Shown here in pieces: positions 24,111 to 32,143 of a stretch of 64,000 bases of DNA. The notes below the pieces were generated by a model. That model saw only the letters and a list, made by a program, of their open reading frames with translations, made no database searches and was not told the origin of the DNA. This stretch comes from an uncultured Prevotellaceae bacterium (lineage in GTDB: Bacteria; Bacteroidota; Bacteroidia; Bacteroidales; Bacteroidaceae): positions 1 through 64,000 of the forward strand of contig CAMHJQ010000005.1 in NCBI GenBank assembly GCA_946185485.1, in the 5' to 3' direction. Each line of letters starts with the position of its first letter. The first letter of the stretch is position 1. The position numbers and the translations under genes were made by a program.

Positions 24111-24596
24111 ATGACTATGTTTATCAAAGACAACCTGTTTAACAGGATTTTCCGTAAGTCGCAACTCGAAGAGCAGCGCACAAAGTATCAGAAAGTCAGC
24201 CAAGAGGTGGAGAAGGCAGACTCATTTTTAAGGACAGTAGCCAAGTGTGACAGTCTGATACAGATGGTGGCTATCCACAAGGATATTTGGGGTAGCGGAT
24301 TCCGTAATAAGAACATCGGGCCAGATGAATACGGAATGTTCCGCACTAAAGATATTCCGACTATGAAGCCGGAAGAGGTATTCCTTGGCAATATCTTTGG
24401 TCTCTGGACGTTTGCTATTCCTGAATGGGAAAACAATCGTAACGCCCTTTATGGTGCCAACGGTTTCGGTATCAATCCCGGAACACGCACCTATGATCTG
24501 GTTCTGAATCAGTATCGTAATTTGCTCCAGGCGAACTTGATAGCTATCATAAAGCCGGAAAAGGACTGGTTGGAAGAATATAAGAAGTACGTATAA
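24111..24596 (+). CDS. Hypothetical protein
   Basis: A 161-residue soluble protein, not recognised. ATG 24111 is chosen over the upstream in-frame ATG (24066), which overlaps the preceding gene; ATG 24117 is also possible. The N-terminus is amphipathic and basic (FIKDNLFNRIFRKSQLEEQRTKYQK), continuing into a helical stretch. The C-terminal half holds FGLWTFAIPEWENNRNALYGANGFGINPGTRTYD. It lies near the end of the transfer operon. Confidence 0.68.
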   Translation: MTMFIKDNLFNRIFRKSQLEEQRTKYQKVSQEVEKADSFLRTVAKCDSLIQMVAIHKDIWGSGFRNKNIGPDEYGMFRTKDIPTMKPEEVFLGNIFGLWTFAIPEWENNRNALYGANGFGINPGTRTYDLVLNQYRNLLQANLIAIIKPEKDWLEEYKKYV

Positions 24597-24614
24597 CCCT
24601 AAAGTCCTTCGGTT

Positions 24615-24995
24615 ATGATAAAGAACTTCCAGAAAGAGACATGTCCGCTCACGGACTACGAGAAAGATAGGCTGGTGCCTGTGGTGGTAGCCTGTCTTTC
24701 ATCCCGTAGGGGCAGTAGTCAGGCTGTAAACAGCCGCCAACTCTTGATGCACCATTTGAAAGAGTATATGGTTGATGCGGCCAGACTCAGGAAAGTTATC
24801 AACTATATCAGAACCAAAGGACTGATTAAGGGTCTTATGGCTACCTCTAAGGGGTATTACATTGCTGAGAGCCGCGAAGAACTGGAGGCGTACCTCGAAA
24901 GTTTGCAGGGGAGGGAACAGGCGATAAAGGAACTCTGGAGGTGCATACGTAAACAGATGAACAGTCTTTTCCCCGTACCGAAAGAAACCAAATAA
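24615..24995 (+). CDS. Winged-helix protein of transfer operon
   Basis: A 126-residue protein with a helix-turn-helix-like core: VPVVVACLSSRRGSSQAVNSRQLLMHHLKEYMVDAARLRKVINYIRTKGLI, followed by a wing (GLMATSKGYYIAESREELEAY). The pattern of an initial CPLTDYE segment, NSRQL, recognition helix, SKGYYIA and a helical tail matches small winged-helix proteins found in phages and conjugative elements of Bacteroidetes. It probably binds DNA. Together with the winged-helix protein at 10179 it is one of two plausible regulators of the shared promoter motif (inference). Confidence 0.72.
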   Translation: MIKNFQKETCPLTDYEKDRLVPVVVACLSSRRGSSQAVNSRQLLMHHLKEYMVDAARLRKVINYIRTKGLIKGLMATSKGYYIAESREELEAYLESLQGREQAIKELWRCIRKQMNSLFPVPKETK

Positions 24996-25007
24996 AATAG
25001 ATCGTCG

Positions 25008-25181
25008 ATGATGGAATCTCTTTTTTATTATTTGGAATGTGCCTGGTATTGGCTTATAACTGCCATAGATGAAATCGTGTGGTTTGCACAGCAGAGTCCA
25101 ATTCTCGCCATCCTTGCAGTAATCATTCTGGGTCTTCTGTGTAAACTCTGGATAGCCAATAGAAAGCAGTCGATATACTGA
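25008..25181 (+). CDS. Small single-span membrane protein
   Basis: A 57-residue frame starting with two Met codons (MMESLFYYLECAWYWL) and carrying one clear transmembrane helix (SPILAILAVIILGLLCKLWIA) followed by a short basic tail (NRKQSIY). It lies 12 nt after the winged-helix gene and is the last gene of the transfer operon. Position and hydrophobic pattern support it as a real small gene; the function is unknown. Confidence 0.6.
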   Translation: MMESLFYYLECAWYWLITAIDEIVWFAQQSPILAILAVIILGLLCKLWIANRKQSIY

Positions 25182-25227
25182 CTTTCTTAATTATTCCTAA
25201 ATCAATACAATCATATTCCATTTATTT

Positions 25228-25268
25228 ACACTTTCCTAAAGTGTATTCGGAATATTTTCGTACCTTTG
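25228..25268 (+). promoter_or_regulatory. Promoter with palindromic operator for the gene at 25286
   Basis: A perfect TACCTTTG -7 box (25261-25268) lies 17 bp before the start codon. Upstream, the perfect palindrome ACACTTT-cct-AAAGTGT (25228-25244) occupies the -33 region, a classic place for a repressor or activator dimer. The conserved 40-bp-spaced motif is absent, so this gene is regulated separately from the operons around it. Confidence 0.7.
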
Positions 25269-25285
25269 CAGCAAATATTCTATAT

Positions 25286-25888
25286 ATGAAAAGATTGCTG
25301 GCATCCCTGTTGATGTTCGTCTCAGCGGCACATGTTAGCGCACAGACGAAACTCGATGACCTTTCGGAGATTGCTCCGAGGGAGTTTGCTTGTGTCGAGG
25401 TATATGCCTTTAAGGAAACCTCTAAGGCATGCTATGTAAAGGCACGGCGCAAGGGGTGGCCTAAGGAAGACTTTGAATATATGCTGATAACGCCTGAAAT
25501 GGCTGACACCATCACCATGTTTACTTCTACGCCTGAAGGTAAACGCCCCATCAGACAACTCGCAACCTATAAGGAGTGGTTGAGAGCCTTCTTGGATGGC
25601 TCTGGGGCCAACAAGACCGACGGGACAACCCGTTGGACTTACTTCAAGCCTAAGAAGAGGGTGAAAGACTGGCGTTCCTTGCAGAAGGAAATCCAGCCTT
25701 TCAACATGGCTACTGCATTTGATACTTACTTTGCCACACGGGGTATGAACCCGGACGGCACTCGTAAGCGTCAAATGACTGCCGAGGAAGAGCGGTTTTA
25801 TCTCTTTGTTGCCAAAACAGTGCTTGAAGCAATGGGCAATACAGAAACACCGCTCGAACGTTTGCTGATGGGTAAACCCGCTTATTAG
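25286..25888 (+). CDS. Secreted hypothetical protein
   Basis: A 200-residue protein with a signal peptide (MKRLLASLLMFVSAAHVSAQ) and a soluble mature part rich in Arg, Lys and Thr. Not recognised. Notable segments are YVKARRKGWPKEDFEYMLITPEMADT and FNMATAFDTYFATRGMNPDGTRKRQMTAEEERF. ATG 25286 fits the signal peptide and the promoter; the earlier ATG at 25241 lies upstream of the -7 box. Its stop overlaps the convergent HNH gene by 4 bp, with no terminator between them. Confidence 0.78.
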   Translation: MKRLLASLLMFVSAAHVSAQTKLDDLSEIAPREFACVEVYAFKETSKACYVKARRKGWPKEDFEYMLITPEMADTITMFTSTPEGKRPIRQLATYKEWLRAFLDGSGANKTDGTTRWTYFKPKKRVKDWRSLQKEIQPFNMATAFDTYFATRGMNPDGTRKRQMTAEEERFYLFVAKTVLEAMGNTETPLERLLMGKPAY

Positions 25889-26208
25889 CCTTTGGTTTTT
25901 CCCTGGTATGTCTCGTAAAAGAATTTATATTTCTTTGCTGCCTTTCTAATGGAATCAAAACTGGTTAAGTCCGACGGGTGAAGCGTCGGATAGCACAGAT
26001 GTATGCGAAGAATCTCTAAGTTATCATCGCCTTTGGCGTGATTACACTCTTTGCAACAGGGCATGAGGTTTTCATTGCTGTTGCCTCCTCTTTTGCTTTT
26101 GGAAACACGGTGGTCAGCGGTCATGACTGACAGTGTGAGTTCCTTTCCGCAATAGGCACAATGGCCTTTATATTTGGCGAATATTGCCAGTTTCTTTGAC
26201 TCTTTCAT
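25885..26208 (-). CDS. HNH endonuclease-family protein
   Basis: A 107-residue protein with the HNH/zinc layout: CAYCGKEL, then ADHRVSKSKRGGNSNENLMPCCKECNHAKGD. The two CxxC pairs would bind structural zinc, and DHR plus the NLMPCC/NHAKG residues form the beta-beta-alpha metal nuclease site. Small HNH proteins act as DNA nicking or cutting enzymes, often in restriction, packaging or homing; the target here is unknown. The start codon overlaps the stop of the upstream gene (26205) by 4 bp, so it is translated with the secreted hydrolase. Confidence 0.88.
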   Translation of the reverse strand: MKESKKLAIFAKYKGHCAYCGKELTLSVMTADHRVSKSKRGGNSNENLMPCCKECNHAKGDDNLEILRIHLCYPTLHPSDLTSFDSIRKAAKKYKFFYETYQGKTKG

Positions 26209-27212
26209 AGTCTGTTTGCTTCTTCGTCGTAGCGGTAGAGTTTGTATTGCTTGATGATTTTCTCACATGTGGCTACATAATTGTTGGCAGAGGCATATCC
26301 GGCACGGATAAGTCCTTTCAGCCAACGATGGTAGTCCGTCGGAGAGTAGGAACAGTATTTCTTATAGTGGCTGCTCGTAAGCAGCTTGGAATGGTGTTCC
26401 ATACTCTCTTCTACAGCATCATAGTTACAGAATTTCTCATTTTTCTTTTCGTCGTCGTGCAAACTATAGGGTTTGCCGTCGGCGATCCATTTCCTTGTGG
26501 CCTTGATACCGAAGAAGTTATTGCCTTTGACGGCAAGGTCTGAATTGCCCCAATCGCTTTCCAAGGCCATCTGCGCAAGTGTTACGGAGGCAGGGATGCC
26601 ATAGCGTCGCTGGTGATCCATCGCCATCGCTGCATAGCGGGATATGAAGTCAGTACAACTGATAGGCTCTGCTGGGCGTTCTCTAACGCCAAGGGCTTCA
26701 AGGCATTGCTCTCTTACTTGTTTGATGTATAGTAGCAGGTCGTGGGGGTCGCGGGCTTTGCCTTCCTTCCTGCAGGAAAGGTGAAGGTGCGGCCCCGTCG
26801 CTCTGCCTGTGCAGCCGCTCACGCCAATGGCATCACCGGCATAGACTGAATCGCCTTCATTGACATAGCGCCTCGAAAGGTGGCAGTAGCCGACCGTGTA
26901 TTCTCCATAGCGCATGACAATGAAGTTGCCGGAGCGACTGTTACTGCCGATGGTTTCAACTATACCGTCGAACATTGAATAGACATTCTCATAGTTTGCC
27001 TGAAGGTCAAGGCCACTATGATAGGCTTTCTCCTTCGTAAAGGGATCACGCCGTGTTCCGAAGGTGGACGTGATCTGAATTTTCTTCAGCGGGAAACTGA
27101 CACTCTGATAGCGGGCTATCCAGTATGCCTTTTTGAGTGCTGTCGTATCTTTCCTTCCGGCAAACAACTGACAGCAAAGGATAAGTGATAGGATGGTAAC
27201 GGAAATTCTCAT
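26205..27212 (-). CDS. Secreted M23 peptidase + glucosaminidase cell-wall hydrolase
   Basis: A 335-residue protein with signal peptide (MRISVTILSLILCCQLFAG). The first domain (about 40-160) is an M23 LytM-type metallopeptidase: HSGLD (H65, D69), H111 and GPHLHLS (H142, H144) form the zinc site. The second (about 186-325) is a glucosaminidase: IPASVTLAQMALESDWG with Glu218 as the likely catalytic acid, then NNFFGIK. It should cut both peptide and glycan bonds of peptidoglycan, as expected for opening the wall for a transfer apparatus. A second hydrolase at 38725-40326 has these domains in the reverse order. Confidence 0.93.
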   Translation of the reverse strand: MRISVTILSLILCCQLFAGRKDTTALKKAYWIARYQSVSFPLKKIQITSTFGTRRDPFTKEKAYHSGLDLQANYENVYSMFDGIVETIGSNSRSGNFIVMRYGEYTVGYCHLSRRYVNEGDSVYAGDAIGVSGCTGRATGPHLHLSCRKEGKARDPHDLLLYIKQVREQCLEALGVRERPAEPISCTDFISRYAAMAMDHQRRYGIPASVTLAQMALESDWGNSDLAVKGNNFFGIKATRKWIADGKPYSLHDDEKKNEKFCNYDAVEESMEHHSKLLTSSHYKKYCSYSPTDYHRWLKGLIRAGYASANNYVATCEKIIKQYKLYRYDEEANRL

Positions 27213-27244
27213 AAGTATATGTCGGATTAAATGTTATACGGAAA

Positions 27245-29152
27245 TTATCGGTGTACTCCCTTTCCTTGGTTTTGCTCTTCACTCTTCTTATATTGCTCAA
27301 AGGAACGCTTGAAATCGGCCTCATGAAGGAGATAACTTTCTCTGGCAGAAATACGGATGTCGTCGCTGACTTTGGAATCTACAAGCACACCTAACAGTTG
27401 CTTTTTATCGTTCAGGCTCAGGGCATCAAAGAAATGCGGGTTCCTCGCTTTCTTCGCATCTTTCTCACTCTCATAGAAGAGAACCTTGCCATCCTTGACG
27501 GTGGCTGCAACGGCTACGACATCCCTATAGGAAATCTTGCCGTTTTTATACTCCCCAACAGTTACACTGGTGGGGATGATCTTCTCTGGAGTAGATATTA
27601 CAGCCTGTTTCCCGTCATTATTTAACCTGGCATTAAGTTCCTTAGTCGCATCCTCTACCAACTGGTTGTTAAGTCGGTCGGCCTTCTTCTGAATGTCGCA
27701 GTTTTCCCCTCGTGTCATGCCTAAAAGTTCCTTGTAAACATCTCCTACACGCTTGCGGTCAACATTAGGAGCCATATATTCGTCTGTATGAGAATTATAC
27801 TGTGTAGCGGCATAAATCAAACCTTGGATTTTTTCTTCGTTGGCTGAGCGAATGACATCAGCATTACTCATCCCCGTTGCGGGGTCTTCTACGAACATCC
27901 AAGGCTCTTCCGCTTTTAAGAAATCCTTCAACAGGATGCTTCGCTCTCCAGGCGTAAAGGCTTCCTTTGTAGATCCTTTCTTTACACGCTCCAAAGTCGC
28001 ATTGATGATGGTCTCATAATTACGCTGCCTATCTGTTTTCAGTGACTCCAGATATTCTTTCGGGGCTTTAATGCCTCCATCTGCTTTAAGCCCATCAGGA
28101 AGGGCGGTTAAAGAACATTTTTTATCGGCATTGGTTAATATGAGTGAGCCGGTAACATGAAGGTTTTTTGGCAAGGTTTTAATGGAACTATGTTCGTAAG
28201 CCGTCATATCCAAGTCACCGTGCCATGTAGGAACACTGTACTCAACAGTCATATAGGGAATTTGATGGGCAGACATGTACTGTCTTTCATGATGCCTGTT
28301 GAAATCATTAACCTCACGGGTAACAATACCCGCACCATCGGTAACAATACCGCTGACACGCTCTTTAGTCTTAGCCACAATATTATTGTAATAAAGTTGC
28401 ACGATAGCAAGTTTTGTTGCATCGGCAACTTTAAAATTACCTTGGCGTTTAGCATTCAAATAGTTGTTCAATAACTTACGGTCTGAAGGATTATCCTTGT
28501 TAAAGGCATAGATAAACTCATCGCTAACAGAATGGTTGCTTCTAAGTGGAAGGTGATTATACTTACCTGTAAGGACATATTGACCTGCAAATTCGCCTTT
28601 TAAGGACTTTAGCACACTGAATTTTGCAGAATAGTTTTTAATATCCTTGATTTTTGCCAAAGATTCAAGGTCTCTGCAAATGGCTGGAAGCCCCCTGTAA
28701 TTCTCTTTAGCCAAATTATTCTCTGACAGAAGGGAATCCCATTCATAATGAGGATCACCAAACACTCTAAGGCCTCCTTCTATGATTTTCTGCTTTTGTG
28801 CATCCACGAAAGCCTCTCTGGTAGCCGTCATAACGGCTTTCTGAGTTTCTGCATCAAAATCCTCTATCGGAAGGTCAAATACCTTTTGGCCTTCTTTATC
28901 ACGGAACACACCGGCTAACCAAAGCCCAGAGGATTTGGATGTACTGTCATGATAAAGTTCATCATCATAGATTCTGGAACATGGTCCAAGATTAGTTTCA
29001 AGGGAAATGGGCAAGAAACCCTTGCTATTCTTCATCATGAATTTAAGTTCATCAGTAGTAGATTCGTCCAGTTGACCGACCAAATTCGCTTCCGTAGCGG
29101 GTTTCTTCTCTGATGAAAACAGGTTTTTTAAGTAATCTAAAATATTTGCCAT
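27245..29152 (-). CDS. Polyvalent-type protein with a leucine-rich-like segment
   Basis: A 635-residue soluble protein of unknown function. Around residues 305-345 it has a short leucine-rich-like segment (LPKNLHVTGSLILT, SLTALPDGLKADGGI) that resembles the segment of the giant ORF near 51570-51830 (LPDDLEIMGSLDARHSSLESLPEGL). The rest is a mosaic of charged helical segments, ending with a Lys/Glu/Gln-rich tail. Such LRR-like pieces occur in polyvalent proteins of mobile elements. It is the first gene of the minus operon (hydrolase and HNH gene downstream) and is driven by the divergent conserved promoter at 29190-29254. Confidence 0.75.
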   Translation of the reverse strand: MANILDYLKNLFSSEKKPATEANLVGQLDESTTDELKFMMKNSKGFLPISLETNLGPCSRIYDDELYHDSTSKSSGLWLAGVFRDKEGQKVFDLPIEDFDAETQKAVMTATREAFVDAQKQKIIEGGLRVFGDPHYEWDSLLSENNLAKENYRGLPAICRDLESLAKIKDIKNYSAKFSVLKSLKGEFAGQYVLTGKYNHLPLRSNHSVSDEFIYAFNKDNPSDRKLLNNYLNAKRQGNFKVADATKLAIVQLYYNNIVAKTKERVSGIVTDGAGIVTREVNDFNRHHERQYMSAHQIPYMTVEYSVPTWHGDLDMTAYEHSSIKTLPKNLHVTGSLILTNADKKCSLTALPDGLKADGGIKAPKEYLESLKTDRQRNYETIINATLERVKKGSTKEAFTPGERSILLKDFLKAEEPWMFVEDPATGMSNADVIRSANEEKIQGLIYAATQYNSHTDEYMAPNVDRKRVGDVYKELLGMTRGENCDIQKKADRLNNQLVEDATKELNARLNNDGKQAVISTPEKIIPTSVTVGEYKNGKISYRDVVAVAATVKDGKVLFYESEKDAKKARNPHFFDALSLNDKKQLLGVLVDSKVSDDIRISARESYLLHEADFKRSFEQYKKSEEQNQGKGVHR

Positions 29153-29189
29153 ACGTCACTTATTATTAAATTGTTTCTTGTTCAAGCAA

Positions 29190-29254
29190 CAAAGATAACC
29201 CAAAAGTCTCTGCCCGTGAAATCTGCTCTTCCCTATCTCTTGATTTAACACATT
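29190..29254 (-). promoter_or_regulatory. Conserved regulon promoter 5 (minus strand)
   Basis: The 17-bp core AATGTGTTAAATCAAGA is present on the minus strand (complement of 29238-29254), followed by exactly 40 bp and a perfect TATCTTTG -7 box (complement of 29190-29197). The outer 7 bp of the longer motif are only partly kept. It would start the operon 29152 to 25885. With promoter 4 it forms a divergent pair, cores separated by about 30 bp. Confidence 0.85.
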
Positions 29255-29277
29255 GAAGAGTTCAGGCATCTCGTTTT

Positions 29278-29349
29278 GGTCGTAAATGTGTTAAATCAAG
29301 ACTTTTCCATTACAAAATAAGGGAATATAGGTTAAAACGAATATCTTTG
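29278..29349 (+). promoter_or_regulatory. Conserved regulon promoter 4 (divergent, plus strand)
   Basis: The 24-bp motif at 29278-29301, exactly 40 bp, then TATCTTTG (29342-29349), a perfect -7 box 25 bp before ATG 29375. It is back to back with promoter 5. Confidence 0.88.
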
Positions 29350-29374
29350 CGGCATATTTCATAAAATAAAGAAT

Positions 29375-30151
29375 ATGACAATGAATTTCGAACATTTCAC
29401 GGAACAGGAGATTCCGTATGACAGGCTGGAGAATTACGGTCTGACACAGCAGATGATTGACGACCTTCCAGAGGTGGTTATGAATAAGTTTCTCTCAGGT
29501 AGGCGCACGCCGATGCTTCCTGTAGTCATTGAGAATCAGGACGGACAGAAAGTAGGCACACATGCCAGGATCGCGCTTGTAAGACTTGATGACGGCTCAG
29601 TGGACATCTCTTTCTCCGCACAGTGGACAGCAGCCGATCTCTCCATTTTCTCTGACAGTCAGCAGCGGGCATTGCTCGCAGGTAAAGTCATCATGACCGA
29701 CGTGGACGGTGGCGGCACTTGTTACGGCCAGTACGATGACACCATCCAGCAGGTAATGACCGTTCCCGTCGGAATCGTCCGTCAGAACCTCACCGTTATT
29801 CAGGGATTGTATCCAAGCATCATATCTGATGCAATGTTGGAGAATGTCGCCAAAGGTAAGGTTGTTGAGTTAAATAACAGCGAGGGCGAACTTGCCTCTA
29901 TGGGTATCGACCTCGAAGAGACGATTGCCATACGCTTTGCCGACGGTGACGCACGGCTCTGGGAACAGGAAGTAAAGGCAAACAGGTTGCCTAAGTACAA
30001 CTTCGGTCTATACGGTTGCTGGATGGCTGATGATGATAATCATCTCTCCTATACACCGGAAGAAGAGTACACTGCGGAATTGCAGGCAGAGATGCGCCGC
30101 GCAGGGCAGCAGAATCTCGCTGGTGAGAATATGAGACAGATGAGTCGATAA
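29375..30151 (+). CDS. DUF4099/DUF3945-type protein
   Basis: A 258-residue acidic protein. Its N-terminus (FEHFTEQEIPYDRLENYGLTQQMIDDLP, then NKFLSGRRTPMLPVV) follows the DUF4099 pattern, and the following HARIALVRLDDGSVDISF and LLAGKVIM segments fit the DUF3945-type continuation. These families occur on Bacteroidetes conjugative elements; their function is unknown. ATG 29375 is 25 bp after the -7 box; ATG 29381 is also possible. It is co-transcribed with the small gene that follows. Confidence 0.82.
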   Translation: MTMNFEHFTEQEIPYDRLENYGLTQQMIDDLPEVVMNKFLSGRRTPMLPVVIENQDGQKVGTHARIALVRLDDGSVDISFSAQWTAADLSIFSDSQQRALLAGKVIMTDVDGGGTCYGQYDDTIQQVMTVPVGIVRQNLTVIQGLYPSIISDAMLENVAKGKVVELNNSEGELASMGIDLEETIAIRFADGDARLWEQEVKANRLPKYNFGLYGCWMADDDNHLSYTPEEEYTAELQAEMRRAGQQNLAGENMRQMSR

Positions 30152-30163
30152 ATTGGTGTGTCT

Positions 30164-30388
30164 ATGATAGGTACAGGTTATATGGAGGAAAGCCAGCTTC
30201 AGGAGCAGCTTTACAAGGGTGAAATAAACCACCTCTTTTATGTTCAGCACCACTCGGAGGAAAAACAGAAAGCCTTTGAGAAATACTGCGAGGATAATAA
30301 CCTCCCACAGGACAATCGCGCTGCACAGGACTTCATGGACTACGAGTTGAAAATGGAGGAAAAGGCGCACCGCGACGATGCGATGTAA
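30164..30388 (+). CDS. Small acidic protein
   Basis: A 74-residue, highly charged helical protein, not recognised, rich in Glu, Gln and Lys (EEKQKAFEKYCEDNNLPQDNRAAQDFMDYELKMEEKAHR). I place the start at ATG 30164; GTG 30158 in the same frame and ATG 30179 are alternatives. It lies 12 bp after the DUF4099-type gene in the same unit. Its size and charge resemble small regulatory or DNA-mimic-type proteins, but no function can be assigned. Confidence 0.6.
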   Translation: MIGTGYMEESQLQEQLYKGEINHLFYVQHHSEEKQKAFEKYCEDNNLPQDNRAAQDFMDYELKMEEKAHRDDAM

Positions 30389-30474
30389 ATAAGGTTAGTA
30401 TTTTTTCATATAAGAATTGTTTTAGGTTAGTAGTTAGTTTTAATTTTTAGTTATTAGTAATTAAGTTAGTAATC

Positions 30475-30509
30475 AAAGGGCTCCCCATCTGTGAAGACGG
30501 GAGCCTTTT
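30475..30509. terminator. Bidirectional terminator between convergent operons
   Basis: Arms GGCTCCC (30479-30485) and GGGAGCC (30499-30505) with TTTT after on the plus strand and an A run before it (T run on the minus strand). It separates the plus unit ending at 30388 from the long minus operon ending at 30576. The AT-rich stretch just before it (30390-30470) contains repeated GTTAGTA-like words. Confidence 0.85.
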
Positions 30510-30575
30510 AAAATATCAGTTCATCATCAGGCATAAACAATAATGGCCAGCCCTACGGCCAGCCATCATTGTTAT

Positions 30576-31892
30576 TTATCTGCGTCTATGCGACTGACGC
30601 TGTTGTTCCTCGGCCTGCGACTGGCTATCCTTTTCGTCCTCTCCCTGCTTTTTGTCAGGATCAAGGTCTTCAGTCATCGTTACTTCTACGTTGCCATCTT
30701 CGTCAACGGAAAGGGTTTCTTCCTCTGTCTCGCGGATATCCAGTTTCCGCTCTGTGTTGTTGTTCTGCTGAAGTTCAACCTCCTGATCAATCTTATCAGA
30801 GATAAGACGGACGGATGCTTTCGCATCAGTGAATACCGTTTTAAGATACTTAGGATCTTTCTTGATGGCTTCCTTCCAGCCTTTGAAATAAGCGGCAGAG
30901 TTCTCTATCACATCATCTTTCCATGTCTTGGCTACGCCATAGCGAAGACAAAGTAGTGCGCTGCCTGTCTCAGCGACAAGTTCTTCACGCGCATAGTCGG
31001 GGTCGCCAAAGGCTTTACCCTTCTTGCGGTTGAGATATTCTTCATCGCCTACGGCGTGAACGGTCTCATGGAAGGCCGTAGAATAGAACTCTCTGGGGTT
31101 GGTATATTGCTCCTTCAACGGCAGATGGATAGCCTTCTCGCTTGGACGGTAGAAGGCTCTGTTGGAAGATTCAATATGAACCTTGCAGAACCATTTGTCA
31201 TTCTCCATCATGTCATCGACAACTGGCAATGAGAAATCTTCCGTCTGCTGTACTTGGCTAAGGTCGTTATCCTCATACATCTTACGGTATTTCTCGTAGA
31301 GTTCTGGACGCGCCTCTTTGAGGTTTGTCTGGTCAATGTTGTAAACCTCATAGATAGTAGTAAAAGGATAAACATTATAATTCTCCTTTTCCTCATCAGA
31401 GAGCTTGGTGTAATCGTCGTAGTCGATTTTCGCTTTGGTTTCCTTATGAACATAGTTCATCTTGGTAAAGATAACAGGGAATGTATCTTCGCCTTTGATG
31501 TTATGCACAAAGGGCAGTTTCTCACCAGTCTCTTTGTTTACAAGGGGAACCTTGTTACCGTCGGCATCCTTTCCAAAATTCAGGTTGAACAGATGACCTC
31601 CAGTAGCAAAGACGGGAATCTTCCAGCCGCGATCCATACTCAGGAACGCAAGCATGAAGGCATTCTGGCCGCTATATTCCACGCCATAGACTGAACGGGG
31701 AATAAACGGCTTGGAGATATTGAACCAGGGCTGTTTCCAGTCCTTATCGGCTTTCTCTACCAACTCTTCAAAGAGTTTGATATGGGCATCGAGGGCCTTG
31801 TTCTCTTTCTCCTTGATATAGTCGGGTTTAGACCAGCGGCCAGTGCTCTCAGAAGATTCCTGGCCTTTGTTGTTTTTGTTCCAGCGTCCCAT
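30576..31892 (-). CDS. ardC: ArdC-like antirestriction protein (ssDNA-binding + zincin)
   Basis: A 438-residue protein. Residues about 25-200 match the ArdC N-terminal ssDNA-binding domain: QPWFNISKPFIPRSVYGVEYSGQNAFMLAF, then FPVIFTKM and FTTIYEVYNIDQTN. Residues about 225-360 are the zincin-like metallopeptidase: HETVH at 275-279 (H275, E276, H279) with a downstream glutamate (AREELVAE, E304/E308) as third ligand. ArdC proteins protect incoming DNA against restriction. The C-terminus is acidic and Gln-rich. It is the last gene of the long minus operon, 2 nt after the Cys-rich gene. Confidence 0.9.
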   Translation of the reverse strand: MGRWNKNNKGQESSESTGRWSKPDYIKEKENKALDAHIKLFEELVEKADKDWKQPWFNISKPFIPRSVYGVEYSGQNAFMLAFLSMDRGWKIPVFATGGHLFNLNFGKDADGNKVPLVNKETGEKLPFVHNIKGEDTFPVIFTKMNYVHKETKAKIDYDDYTKLSDEEKENYNVYPFTTIYEVYNIDQTNLKEARPELYEKYRKMYEDNDLSQVQQTEDFSLPVVDDMMENDKWFCKVHIESSNRAFYRPSEKAIHLPLKEQYTNPREFYSTAFHETVHAVGDEEYLNRKKGKAFGDPDYAREELVAETGSALLCLRYGVAKTWKDDVIENSAAYFKGWKEAIKKDPKYLKTVFTDAKASVRLISDKIDQEVELQQNNNTERKLDIRETEEETLSVDEDGNVEVTMTEDLDPDKKQGEDEKDSQSQAEEQQRQSHRRR

Positions 31893-31894
31893 GG

Positions 31895-32098
31895 CTACTT
31901 CCCTCCCTTATCATTTTCGACAGCACCGCAGACAGCGGTAGAGTCAGTGACGGCAGTGTTGTCGGAGCAACTGCCACATTTAGAGTGACACACATAGCAA
32001 AGCATGGCAGCAGCAGCGCATACCAGCAATGCACCAAGCCAGCAGTGGATTTTGCCACAGCGGCATTTCTTCTCGGAGTTCTTCTTACATTTACACAT
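31895..32098 (-). CDS. Small Cys-rich membrane protein
   Basis: A 67-residue protein with a Lys/Cys-rich start (MCKCKKNSEKKCRCGK), one membrane span (HCWLGALLVCAAAAMLCYV) and a Cys-rich end (CHSKCGSCSD). About eleven cysteines in a protein this small suggest metal binding or disulfide linkage in the cell envelope. The family is not recognised. It lies between the zincin polyvalent gene and the ArdC-like gene in the minus operon. Confidence 0.65.
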   Translation of the reverse strand: MCKCKKNSEKKCRCGKIHCWLGALLVCAAAAMLCYVCHSKCGSCSDNTAVTDSTAVCGAVENDKGGK

Positions 32099-32143
32099 AG
32101 TCTCTAATATTTAAATGTTTATTTCTTATAATATGAAAATACA

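Noticed and set aside
25197..25220. TAAATCAATACA, similar to part of the regulon motif, upstream of the 25286 gene
   Set aside because: The spacing to the -7 box is not 40 bp and the match is partial.
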